A stretch of 64,000 nucleotides of DNA from JADFXI01 sp963784135. GTDB taxonomy: Bacteria; Nitrospirota; Thermodesulfovibrionia; Thermodesulfovibrionales; Dissulfurispiraceae. This document shows positions 15,840-23,991 of this stretch, in pieces. The stretch lies in NCBI GenBank assembly GCA_963784135.1, contig CAWAQG010000004.1, positions 832,661 to 896,660 of the forward strand. Direction: 5' to 3'. The position numbers were made by a program, and so were the translations under genes. Within the stretch, counting starts at the first letter, position 1. Each line of letters starts with the position of its first letter. The notes beneath the pieces were generated by a model. That model saw nothing but the letters and a program-made list of their open reading frames with translations. It was not told where the DNA came from and ran no database searches.

Positions 15840-18653
15840 TTAAATTGTTTTCAGAAGATTCAGGTTCTCATCGAGTTTCGCTCTTTTGGTCAAAAGCTCA
15901 TCATGTTTAGTCTTGTCTTTTTCGAGGACATTCTTCGGGGCGTTATTTAAAAAATCCTCATTAAGCAGCTTTTTATTCAAAAACCTCAACGCCTCGTCGA
16001 TTTTGTCCATTTCCTTCTGTAGCCTTTTGACCTCGGCGCCGACATCGAGCAATCCGCTCAAAGGGATATACACTTCCATTCCTTCATGCACAGCAACTGC
16101 AGAACCCTCTACTCGCTGTATGCCCGGCCCAGCGTTAAGCTCCCTGCATCTCGTCAATTTTTTTATCGATACAAGATTGTTTTCGATTACCTCTTCAACT
16201 TCTTTTGAAAGTGTCTTGATATCAGCCCTGATCTCCACAGAAGGCGCTATGTTCAACTCTCCCCTTACGCTTCGTATGCCCGTAACAGCATTGAGCAAAA
16301 TCTCCATCTGCCGCTCCGCTTCAGGAAATCGCGGCAGCTCTCCGGGATAGCGCGTGCGCATTAATGACGAATCGCCGTCAAATACATTGTGCCATAACTC
16401 CTCGGTGACAAAGGGGACAAATGGATGCAATAATTTAATGCTCTGTTCAAGGACAAAAAAGAGGCACGCAACAATAGCAGTCTTCTCTTCGCTGTCCTCC
16501 TGATAAAGCGTGGGCTTGGATATTTCAAGGTACCAGTCGCAGAATTCGTGCCAAATGAAATGATAGACACTGCCGGCAGCGTCATTGAACCTGTAATTCC
16601 CGAGATTTCTGTTGACCTCACTCACGGTAAACGCCAGCCTGCTCAGGATCCATCTGCTCGCAACGTCGAGGGTGGCGCCATGAGCATACGGGTCCTGTCT
16701 TTTCCATACCTGTTCGTATTTAACAATAAATTTGGCGGCATTCCAGAGCTTGTTAATAAAATGCCGGTAGCCCTCCAGCCGCTCTTCCGAAAATCTTACA
16801 TCCCTCCCCTGGGCAGCAAAAGCGGCAAGAGAAAATCTGAAGGCGTCGGTGCCGTATTTTCCTGTCATCACCAGCGGATCAACTACATTGCCCTTTGATT
16901 TGCTCATTTTCTGCCCTTTGGCATCACGCACAAGGGCATGAATGTAGACATCTCTGAACGGTACCTCATCCAGACATTTCAACCCCATCATCAGCATGCG
17001 CGCCACCCAGAAAAAGAGAATATCAAAACCGGTGACAAGTACGCTGGTTGGATAAAAGGTCTTCAAATCAGCGGTCGCATCAGGCCAACCCAGAGTGGAA
17101 AACGGCCAAAGCGCCGAGGAAAACCAGGTATCGAGAACGTCGGGATCACGAATAACGTGGCCGCTCCCGCAACGAGGACATACCTTTATATCTTCTCTCC
17201 GGCAATTGGGAATTACCTCTTTTGTTACCCGTATTATTTTAGAGTTCCTGAGAATCTCGTCATGGCCCATGCCTTGCAACCGCAAATCAGCGTATGTGCC
17301 TCCGGCAACTGGTTTGCCGGAAAGTGTTACAGCCCTGAAGAAAATATGCTCGATCATCGTACCCTGTTTGCGCCCATCATCAGTGCTGCAATCAGGGCAG
17401 TACCAGACCGGTATCCGGTGGCCCCACCATATCTGCCGCGAAATGCACCAGTCTTTTATGTCGCGCATCCATGCAAAGTAGTTATTGTCCCATGAAGAGG
17501 GAATTAGTTTTGTCTCGCCGTCCCCGACCGCTTTCACCGCCCTGGACGCAAGCGGTTCTATTTTGACATACCACTGGATAGTCAGGAGCGGCTCGATGAC
17601 TGTTTTGCAGCGGTAACAGTGGCCGACGGCGTGCCTGTGCTTTTTTTCTCCTTCGAGCAGTCCCCTATCTTTCAGGCTGCCGAGCAGTTTCTTTCTGCAG
17701 TCGTACCTGTCAAGCCCCCTGCACGCTTCGCCTGCTTCGGCGCTCATATGGCCGTCTTCCGTAATAACGCTTATGGAAGGAAGGCCATGGCGTTTTCCCA
17801 TTGCCTCATCATTAAAGTCGTGGGCCGGCGTTACCTTTACCGCACCGGTCCCGAACGAGGATTCAACCGACTGATCGGCTATTATGGGTATGGTCCTTCC
17901 AGTAAAGGGAAGCTCTACGGCCTTGCCTATCAGCCTCAGGTATCGTTCATCTTCTGGATTCACCGCCACCGCCGTATCGCCGAGCATTGTCTCGGGTCTT
18001 GTTGTGGCAACCGTGATATAACCTTCGGCATCAGTCAGGGGGTACTTAATATAATAGAGGGCCCCGTCAAGTTCTTCATATTCCACTTCAAGATCAGATA
18101 ATGCGGTATGGCAGCGCGGGCACCAGTTGATTAAGCGGTTGTCACGGTAGGCCAGTCCCGCTTCAAAAAGTCTTACAAACACCTCCCGCACCGCCCTGGA
18201 CAGACCCTCATCCAGCGTGAAGCGTTCTCTCGACCAATCACACGAAGCGCCCAGCTTTTTAAGCTGGTGAATTATTTTCCCTCCGTATTCGGCTTTCCAT
18301 TGCCATATCCTTTCGATAAAAGCGTCTCTGCCCAGGTCATATCTGTTCAGACCCTCTTTTGCAAGCTCTTTTTCCACCACGTTCTGGGTCGCTATACCTG
18401 CGTGGTCAGTGCCCGGGACCCACAACACATTATATCCGGACATCCTTTTCCACCTCGCAAGTATGTCCTGCAGCGTAGCGTTAAGCGCATGTCCCATGTG
18501 AAGGGAGCCGGTAACATTCGGCGGAGGGATAACAATACAGAATGGGGGCTTGTCAGCGCCTGGGTCCGGTTTGAAATATCCGAGGGACTCCCAGAGTGTG
18601 TACCATTTGTCCTCAATATCTTCAGGGTTATAGTTCTGTTTTATATCAAGCAT
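15840..18653 (-). CDS. valS: Valyl-tRNA synthetase
   Basis: 937 residues. Class I synthetase signatures: HIGH motif as PNVTGSLHMGHALN near residue 45, the editing domain (TTRPETMLGDTAVAV), KMSKS as GQKMSKSKGNVVDP, an anticodon-binding helical domain, and the C-terminal coiled coil (VKRLQKEMDKIDEAL) typical of bacterial ValRS. It charges tRNA-Val. The gene stands 26 bases upstream of the beta-solenoid-like gene. Confidence 0.98.
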   Translation of the reverse strand: MLDIKQNYNPEDIEDKWYTLWESLGYFKPDPGADKPPFCIVIPPPNVTGSLHMGHALNATLQDILARWKRMSGYNVLWVPGTDHAGIATQNVVEKELAKEGLNRYDLGRDAFIERIWQWKAEYGGKIIHQLKKLGASCDWSRERFTLDEGLSRAVREVFVRLFEAGLAYRDNRLINWCPRCHTALSDLEVEYEELDGALYYIKYPLTDAEGYITVATTRPETMLGDTAVAVNPEDERYLRLIGKAVELPFTGRTIPIIADQSVESSFGTGAVKVTPAHDFNDEAMGKRHGLPSISVITEDGHMSAEAGEACRGLDRYDCRKKLLGSLKDRGLLEGEKKHRHAVGHCYRCKTVIEPLLTIQWYVKIEPLASRAVKAVGDGETKLIPSSWDNNYFAWMRDIKDWCISRQIWWGHRIPVWYCPDCSTDDGRKQGTMIEHIFFRAVTLSGKPVAGGTYADLRLQGMGHDEILRNSKIIRVTKEVIPNCRREDIKVCPRCGSGHVIRDPDVLDTWFSSALWPFSTLGWPDATADLKTFYPTSVLVTGFDILFFWVARMLMMGLKCLDEVPFRDVYIHALVRDAKGQKMSKSKGNVVDPLVMTGKYGTDAFRFSLAAFAAQGRDVRFSEERLEGYRHFINKLWNAAKFIVKYEQVWKRQDPYAHGATLDVASRWILSRLAFTVSEVNRNLGNYRFNDAAGSVYHFIWHEFCDWYLEISKPTLYQEDSEEKTAIVACLFFVLEQSIKLLHPFVPFVTEELWHNVFDGDSSLMRTRYPGELPRFPEAERQMEILLNAVTGIRSVRGELNIAPSVEIRADIKTLSKEVEEVIENNLVSIKKLTRCRELNAGPGIQRVEGSAVAVHEGMEVYIPLSGLLDVGAEVKRLQKEMDKIDEALRFLNKKLLNEDFLNNAPKNVLEKDKTKHDELLTKRAKLDENLNLLKTI

Positions 18654-18738
18654 AGTTACACGTTAATCAGGTTCTATTTGTTGCATCGTTTGATTTCAGA
18701 CCAAGGTCTCGCGCAGGGAACTTTCCAAAAACAATTTT

Positions 18739-19668
18739 TCAGGGCTCTGCTGTAATTTTTTCAATCTCTTTTTTTATGATCGTCTCCGCCACTTCAGGAA
18801 CGACCCTGTTAATGGCCGCCATAATTTCACCGTGCAGAGATTGCATCATTTCCATTACAAGTTCTTTTGTCACATCCCCGATAATCTTTGGCGCATTCTG
18901 CGCCAGGGTCGCGGAAACAACCTCTTTGATTTCAGCAGAAAGCGCCGCAATAGTATCACAGCTGACGATATCCGAGACCCTCCTGTCAACAGACTGACTC
19001 ACGATTTCGAGAATTTCTTCTTTGGAAGGCAGGGCAAGTGTATCGATAAGGCCGCTTATGCCGTATACCTGGGGTGTATCCTCTTTTAATGCATCCGCCA
19101 TCTCCTCTTCAAAAGCTTTACCCGTTGATGAAAGGGCCGGCCTTGCCTCGGATTCCTTCTCAGCTATCTCCTCATATTCGCTTTTTTCCTCTCCCGCAGC
19201 CGCAAGCTCCTCGTCCCAATCAGGCCCTTCAACGGAAGAAGGCTGCTCCGCTTCCTGAACGGCAACGGCTGCAGGGGCCTCAACGCTTGCCGGTCCGGCG
19301 CTGATAAGAAGCGATTTGATCTTGCTGATTAATTCCTGGGATTCAAAAGGTTTTATAATGTAATCGTCTGCCCCGACTGATTTTGCATAACTTTCATCAA
19401 AGGGTTCAAAAGCTCCTGCAAGAAGTACAACCGGCAGGTGAACAGTAGCAGCATTATTCTTGATTTTTTCACAAAGCTGGTAGCCGTTCAATTTAGGCAT
19501 TTCGATATCGGCAAGCACTATATTCGGGCCGAATGATTCAATCAATGCGAGGGCCTGTTCTCCGTCGTTGCAGGTCTTTATTTCAAAATGCTCATCAGCA
19601 AGCACCAACTCAACAACCTTCTGAATGGTAAGGCTGTCGTCGGCCAAAAGCAGTTTATATGGAATCAT
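18739..19668 (-). CDS. Single-receiver response regulator with long C-terminal domain
   Basis: 309 residues. Receiver domain 1-120 with acidic pair D10-D11, phospho-acceptor D54 (LADIEMP) and Lys in IIKPF. An acidic, Glu-rich linker (about 130-185) follows, then about 120 residues of helices (EEILEIVSQSVDRRVSDIV, MEMMQSLHGEIMAAINRVVPEV). The tail resembles C-terminal parts of FrzZ/PleD-like or chemotaxis-associated regulators in deltaproteobacteria, but I do not recognise it firmly. No DNA-binding or enzyme motif is visible. It lies between valS and the isc cluster. Confidence 0.85.
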   Translation of the reverse strand: MIPYKLLLADDSLTIQKVVELVLADEHFEIKTCNDGEQALALIESFGPNIVLADIEMPKLNGYQLCEKIKNNAATVHLPVVLLAGAFEPFDESYAKSVGADDYIIKPFESQELISKIKSLLISAGPASVEAPAAVAVQEAEQPSSVEGPDWDEELAAAGEEKSEYEEIAEKESEARPALSSTGKAFEEEMADALKEDTPQVYGISGLIDTLALPSKEEILEIVSQSVDRRVSDIVSCDTIAALSAEIKEVVSATLAQNAPKIIGDVTKELVMEMMQSLHGEIMAAINRVVPEVAETIIKKEIEKITAEP

Positions 19669-19767
19669 TCTGTGTTTCCTCCCGAAGCGTGTCTACGCGC
19701 ATGCCCGCCCCGCTGTAATCCTCTTGCAGCAACAGTCCACAGATTTTAGAAGTAAACACTAATTTTG

Positions 19768-20139
19768 TCAAGATTTTTTCTTGCTCCTGTAGTCCTCTAT
19801 CGCCTTTTTCAAGGCATCTGCGCCGAGATTTGAGCAATGCATCTTTTGCGGCGGCAGTCCTCCCAGTTCCGCGGCAACAGTTTCTTTTGAGATGGCCAGC
19901 GCCTCGTCAAGGGTCTTCCCCTTTACCAGTTCCGTAATCATACTGCTGACCGCAATAGCGGAACCGCAGCCGAACGTCCTGAATTTAGCATCAATAATGC
20001 GGTCATCTTCGACTTTTATGAAAATCTGCATGGAATCCCCGCATGTAGGGTTGCCCTCCATGCCGACGCCGTCAGCATCGGGGATCTCACCCACGTTCCT
20101 CGGATTCATAAAATGGTCCATCACTTTTTGAGAATACAT
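19768..20139 (-). CDS. iscU: Iron-sulfur cluster scaffold protein
   Basis: 123 residues with the three cluster-binding Cys of IscU/NifU-N: GNPTCGD, FRTFGCGSAIA and MHCSNLG, together with the Asp after the first Cys. The motif LPPQKMHCS matches the LPPVK HscA-binding region of IscU only loosely. It assembles clusters from sulfur supplied by the cysteine desulfurase encoded three bases upstream. Could be named nifU-like. Confidence 0.95.
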   Translation of the reverse strand: MYSQKVMDHFMNPRNVGEIPDADGVGMEGNPTCGDSMQIFIKVEDDRIIDAKFRTFGCGSAIAVSSMITELVKGKTLDEALAISKETVAAELGGLPPQKMHCSNLGADALKKAIEDYRSKKKS

Positions 20140-20142
20140 AGC

Positions 20143-21381
20143 CTAACCTCCCGTGTAGCATTGATCTCCGTCCGCACCCCCAAAAGTCTTCGACTTTTCG
20201 GGGTCCCCGTCGCTGCCTGCGCCCCATCCTTTTGCGAAGGGAGACATGTCACGTAATTTTTTGACCACCTGAGGAAATTCCTCAAGGAAGTAATTTATGT
20301 CCTCCATAGAGTTGTCCATGCCGAGGCTGAAGACGATAGACCCCTGCGCAAGCGATGACGGGATGCCCAGCGAGAGCAAAACCGGCGAGGACTTCAACGC
20401 CCTGGAAGAGCATGCAGAGCCGCTTGCAGACAATATTCCCTTCATCGACAGCATCAGGAGCATGGCTTCACCCTCAATAAATTCAACAACAAAGCTTGCA
20501 TGGTGCGGAAGCCTGACTTCATGATGTCCGGTAAGATACACGTTAGGAAGCTTCAGCACGCCGGCAATCAATGCATCTCTCAATTGCCTGCAGTGTTCCA
20601 TTCTGACAGGCATTTCCTGCGCGGACATCTCGGCAGCCTTGCCCATTCCGACTATCGCGGGCACATTCTCGGTGCCGGCCCTTCTGCCGCCTTCCTGGAT
20701 TCCGCCGTAAATCAGCGGCGCAATTCGCAAGCCCTCCCTTACATAAAGCGCTCCGGCGCCTTTGGGACCGTAAAACTGGTGCGCCGCCATGGTGAGAAGG
20801 TCCACGCCAAGCTCCTTAACGTCAACAGGAATATTTCCGGTTGTCGCAACAGCGTCAGCGTGCATGGTTATACCCCGCTCTTTTGCAATCTGTGCTATCT
20901 CACGAATGGGCTCTATAGTGCCAATCTCGCTGCTGGCGTGCGTCACTGAAATAAGTATAGTCTCCTTATTTATCGATTTTATTACCGTGTCAGGATCAAT
21001 AACACCCTTATTATCGACAGGCACATAAGTGACAACAAACCCGCTTTTTTCGAGAAAGCGCGCCGAATTCAGAATTGAGTGGTGCTCTACCTTTGAAACT
21101 ATTACATGCTTGCCCTTGTTCTGCCTCGCAAAGGCAATTCCCCTGAGTGCAAAGTTGTTGGCTTCCGCGCCGCTTGAGGTAAAAACCACTGCAGGCGGTT
21201 TTGCATTGATCAGGTCCGCAACCTGCTGCCGCGCCTTTTCTATCGCGTCGCGGGCCATCATGCCGAGGTCATAGAGGCTCAGAGGGTTTCCAAAATTATC
21301 TTTGAAATAAGGCATCATTGCATCAAGCACTTCCGGATGCAGCGGATTTGCGGCAACATGATCAAAATAACACCTTCTCAT
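20143..21381 (-). CDS. iscS: Cysteine desulfurase
   Basis: 412 residues, NifS/IscS class. The PLP Lys lies in AAHQFYGPKGAGALYV (a Gln after His, an uncommon variant of SSHKxxGPKG); the active Cys lies in SASGSACSSRA. N-terminal YFDHVAANPLHPEV and HADAVATTGNIPVDV support the family. After the natural end near RDMSPF the frame continues for about 28 residues encoded by a REP-like hairpin (20177-20203), so the tail was probably acquired by repeat insertion. It supplies persulfide to the downstream scaffold and possibly to the TusA-like protein. The Lys position should be checked in an alignment, since AAHQFYGPKG has Gln where Lys is usual and the Lys follows in GPKG. Confidence 0.93.
   Translation of the reverse strand: MRRCYFDHVAANPLHPEVLDAMMPYFKDNFGNPLSLYDLGMMARDAIEKARQQVADLINAKPPAVVFTSSGAEANNFALRGIAFARQNKGKHVIVSKVEHHSILNSARFLEKSGFVVTYVPVDNKGVIDPDTVIKSINKETILISVTHASSEIGTIEPIREIAQIAKERGITMHADAVATTGNIPVDVKELGVDLLTMAAHQFYGPKGAGALYVREGLRIAPLIYGGIQEGGRRAGTENVPAIVGMGKAAEMSAQEMPVRMEHCRQLRDALIAGVLKLPNVYLTGHHEVRLPHHASFVVEFIEGEAMLLMLSMKGILSASGSACSSRALKSSPVLLSLGIPSSLAQGSIVFSLGMDNSMEDINYFLEEFPQVVKKLRDMSPFAKGWGAGSDGDPEKSKTFGGADGDQCYTGG
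20177..20203. repeat. REP-like hairpin inside the iscS coding tail
   Basis: CCCC-C-AAAAGTC and GACTTTT-C-GGGG pair around a three-base loop with one mismatch. The same hairpin type is in the intergenic repeat at 4763-4790. Here it encodes residues near GDPEKSKTFGGADG of the desulfurase tail. Confidence 0.7.
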
Positions 21382-21440
21382 ATATGTTCTCCTTACCCTC
21401 GTTAATAGCTATAGTCTGACACTTTTTTTCTTTTCCATTT

Positions 21441-21477
21441 ACCCATAGCCTAACGCCTATAGCCTATAGCCTGCTGT
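21441..21477. repeat. ATAGG repeat at the 3' end of the tusA-like gene
   Basis: On the minus strand GGCTATAGGCTATAGGCGTTAGG. The first part encodes the last residues of the tusA-like protein (QQAIGYRR) and contains its stop. Confidence 0.6.
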
Positions 21478-21716
21478 TTTTTTATATAAAACCTATAATA
21501 GTCATCATCTTCATCCAGTCCGATAAATTCATTTCCTGTCCGCTCGCACCACTGAGGGATGTCCTCGAGCGCGCCATCATAGTCGGTAAGTATCTCAAGC
21601 ACCTGGCCCTGGTCAAGCCCTTTGATCAGCTCTTCGAGCTTAAGGAGATGCATCGGACACATCATATAAACAATATCAGCAGTAATATCTGCCTTGACCC
21701 CATGAACAAATTTCAT
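21450..21716 (-). CDS. TusA-like sulfurtransferase
   Basis: 88 residues with the TusA fold signature: active-site Cys in MMCPMHLLKLEELIKGL, then GQVLEILTDYDGALEDIPQWCERTGNEF. TusA proteins relay persulfide sulfur. Its position between iscR and iscS suggests it takes sulfur from the desulfurase. The last residues come from an ATAGG dispersed repeat. Confidence 0.88.
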   Translation of the reverse strand: MKFVHGVKADITADIVYMMCPMHLLKLEELIKGLDQGQVLEILTDYDGALEDIPQWCERTGNEFIGLDEDDDYYRFYIKKQQAIGYRR

Positions 21717-21780
21717 ATAGTTAGATTATAAAATCTCTCCTCGCCCCGATTCAGTCAATTTGTAATCTAATTATTTATGG

Positions 21781-21904
21781 ACTCGTAAAAAGTCGTCATA
21801 CCCGCGAAGGCGGGTATCCAGAGTGTAAACAACTACCCGAAAAGAATGGATTCCCGTTTTCACGGGAATGACAAAGAAAGCGCTTTTTCAGACTTTTTAC
21901 GAGT
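21781..21904. mobile_element. MITE-like element with 14-bp terminal inverted repeats
   Basis: Perfect terminal repeats ACTCGTAAAAAGTC (21781-21794) and its complement (21891-21904) enclose two GTCAT-type palindromes, 124 bp in all. No coding capacity. It overlaps the 3' end of iscR, so about the last 15 codons and the stop of iscR lie within it. Confidence 0.8.
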
Positions 21905-22348
21905 TCGTCTATTATTAGCAATTTTCTCTTTAATTGGATAAATATCACCCGACATCAGGTTTTTTAATGTTATTGTTTCCAGAAATGCTTCTATTTGTTC
22001 ACCAAGAGCTTTCCACAGCAGGTGAGTAACGCAGTTGTCAACCCTTATGCAGCCTTCATCAGGATTAAGACAGGACGTAATGGCAACAGGCCCTTCAAGC
22101 TCGCTCACGATAGATGCAATGCTTATTTTTTCCGGCCCTCTGTTTAAAAGATACCCTCCGCCCGGCCCTTTTACGCTTTTGATAAGGCCCGCTTTCCGGA
22201 GTTTGTTCAGTATCTGCTCAAGATATGCGACAGAGACATCCTGTTTCTCGGATATTTCTTTTATAGTGACCGGTTGACCAGGGTATCCGCGCGCTATTTC
22301 GTACATAGCCCTTACACCGTACTGTCCCTTTGTCGATAATCGCAGCAT
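21860..22348 (-). CDS. iscR: Rrf2-family iron-sulfur regulator
   Basis: 162 residues. N-terminal winged helix (LRLSTKGQYGVRAMYEIA, the Rrf2 signature), and three Cys in CLNPDEGCIRVDNC that would ligate an Fe-S cluster as in IscR. It should repress the downstream tusA-like/iscS/iscU genes in response to cluster status. The normal C-terminus ends near IANN; the remaining RRTRKKSEKALSLSFP is encoded by a MITE-like element. An IS copy lies immediately upstream of its promoter. Confidence 0.93.
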   Translation of the reverse strand: MLRLSTKGQYGVRAMYEIARGYPGQPVTIKEISEKQDVSVAYLEQILNKLRKAGLIKSVKGPGGGYLLNRGPEKISIASIVSELEGPVAITSCLNPDEGCIRVDNCVTHLLWKALGEQIEAFLETITLKNLMSGDIYPIKEKIANNRRTRKKSEKALSLSFP

Positions 22349-22354
22349 GTAAAT

Positions 22355-22383
22355 ATGCTATAATGGTCTACTGATTTTGTCAA
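22355..22383 (-). promoter_or_regulatory. Promoter of iscR
   Basis: On the minus strand TTGACA (22378-22383), a 17-base spacer and TAGCAT (22355-22360), six bases before the ATG. The target duplication of the adjacent IS begins at 22384, so the promoter is intact but lost its native upstream region. The very short leader means the start may be nearly leaderless or the -10 assignment may shift by a few bases. Confidence 0.55.
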
Positions 22384-22399
22384 GTATTATTGATGAAAA

Positions 22400-23767
22400 T
22401 GTGGCGAGCAGATAAACTGTCCGTATCTGTAGCACATAAACTGTCCGGATAAAATATATGGATAGCAAGGGGGCTATCCATGAAACGTTCGGCAGTGTTG
22501 CAGGAGGTACGGAAGATGAGATTTGAAGAAAGCTATGAGGGTTGGATACGAGGTCGATTAACGCAGGAAGAAGCAGCAACGCTTCTGGGTGTGTGCGATA
22601 GGACATTTAGAAGATATATGTTGAGGTATGAAGATACGGGCCTGGAGGGCCTTATAGATAAGCGTTTAGGGCAAATATCTCATAAACGTGCGCCTGTTGA
22701 TGAAGTAGTCGCACTATCGGATCTTTATAGCAATCGCTTTTGTGGTTTCAATGTCAAACATTTTTATAGCTGGTACCGGCGTGCTTATCAAGGGACCAGA
22801 AGCTACACATGGGTCAAGAACACCCTTCAGGAAAAGGGATTGGTCCCGAAGGCAGCACAGAAAGGTACACACAGGAAAAAGCGTACAAGGGCACCTTATA
22901 CCGGTATGATGCTGCACCAGGATGGTTCCAAACATCAGTGGGTTGAAGGAAAATACTGGGATCTAATCGTAACTATGGATGATGCCACGAGTGAACACTA
23001 CTCGATGTTTTTTGTGCAGGAGGAAGGCACTCAAAGCAGCTTTCAAGGGGTAAAAGAAGTTATTGAGCAACACGGATTGTTTGCTTCGTTGTATACGGAT
23101 CGTGGAAGTCACTACTGGCATACACCGGAGGCCGGAGGGAAGGTGGACAAATCAAATCTTACCCAGTTCGGTCGTGCAATGAGCCAACTTGGAATTAAGA
23201 TGATTGCTGCGTATTCTCCTGAGGCCAGGGGTCGTTCTGAGCGAGCCTTCGAAACTCATCAAGACCGCCTCGTCAAGGAGCTTGCAATGGCGGGCATTAC
23301 TGAGATGAAGCAGGCCAATGATTATCTTGCCAGTACTTATATGCCAGCCCATAATGCCGAGTTCACTGTTGTCCCGCAGGAACCACAGAGCGTGTTCGTG
23401 ACTTGGGCAGGCACTGCCTTGGAAGACATCCTATGCGAACAGTATGACCGCACCGTAGGCAACGACAACTGTGTAAAGTTCGATGGGCTAAAACTTCAGA
23501 TCCCGCCAAATCAATATCGCTGCCACTACGTTAAGGTCGAAGTTCGCGTCCATCGTTATCCGGATGGTGGCCTTGCTATATTCCATGGACCGAGAAAACT
23601 GGCGGTCTTTGACCCTAAAGGAAAGGAGATTGCAAAGTGCTCACATGCAGCGGCATGAGACTCAATAAAACTGACATCGGTGGCCTGCCATGTTCCATGC
23701 GCAGCCACCCTGCAGAACCGGACAGTTTATTTGCTCTAAAACCGGACAACTCTATTTGTTGACAACA
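22400..23767 (+). mobile_element. ISNCY/IS1202-like insertion sequence, copy 1
   Basis: 1368 bp from TGTGGCGAGCAG to TTGTTGACAACA, flanked by the 16-bp direct repeat GTATTATTGATGAAAA (22384-22399 and 23768-23783). Subterminal ATAAACTGTCCG units occur twice directly at the left end and inverted at the right end; they are probable transposase sites. One transposase gene. Long target duplications are known for the IS1202/ISNCY group. Second copy at 36516-37883. Confidence 0.93.
22480..23658 (+). CDS. ISNCY/IS1202-like DDE transposase, copy 1
   Basis: 392 residues. N-terminal helix-turn-helix (GRLTQEEAATLLGVCDRTFRRY), then an RNase-H-like integrase core with D in HQDGSKHQWV and TMDDATSEHY, D in YTDRGSHYWH and E in SPEARGRSERAFETHQD. 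AAGGGGG precedes the ATG, and GGATAGC/GCTATCC form a small hairpin over the ribosome site. Identical in protein sequence to the copy at 36625-37803. Confidence 0.93.
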   Translation: MKRSAVLQEVRKMRFEESYEGWIRGRLTQEEAATLLGVCDRTFRRYMLRYEDTGLEGLIDKRLGQISHKRAPVDEVVALSDLYSNRFCGFNVKHFYSWYRRAYQGTRSYTWVKNTLQEKGLVPKAAQKGTHRKKRTRAPYTGMMLHQDGSKHQWVEGKYWDLIVTMDDATSEHYSMFFVQEEGTQSSFQGVKEVIEQHGLFASLYTDRGSHYWHTPEAGGKVDKSNLTQFGRAMSQLGIKMIAAYSPEARGRSERAFETHQDRLVKELAMAGITEMKQANDYLASTYMPAHNAEFTVVPQEPQSVFVTWAGTALEDILCEQYDRTVGNDNCVKFDGLKLQIPPNQYRCHYVKVEVRVHRYPDGGLAIFHGPRKLAVFDPKGKEIAKCSHAAA

Positions 23768-23850
23768 GTATTATTGATGAAAACCTGGTGTGCGTCATGG
23801 ATGTGGGGGGCGCCAAGACAACATTGTGTCGAAAGCAGCGTCGTGCCCTG

Positions 23851-23910
23851 TCACTCCGGCTTGTCCGGAGTCTATTCATAGAACCACGATTCCGGACAAG
23901 CCGGAATGAC
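23851..23910. repeat. REP-like palindrome
   Basis: Arms TCACTCCGGCTTGTCCGGA and TCCGGACAAGCCGGAATGA around about 20 bases. Same family as 1099-1171. The gap 23784-23991 otherwise holds nothing recognisable. Confidence 0.7.
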
Positions 23911-23991
23911 AAAATTATAAACCAATAAATCTGACGCAGGCCCAATAGAAATATCCGGCAAAACCGGATGCTTGAGAGCAGTTGTTATAAT

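Noticed and set aside
22024..22034. GAGTAACGC inside iscR as another E-core
   Set aside because: Lies in coding sequence with no stem or arms; chance match.
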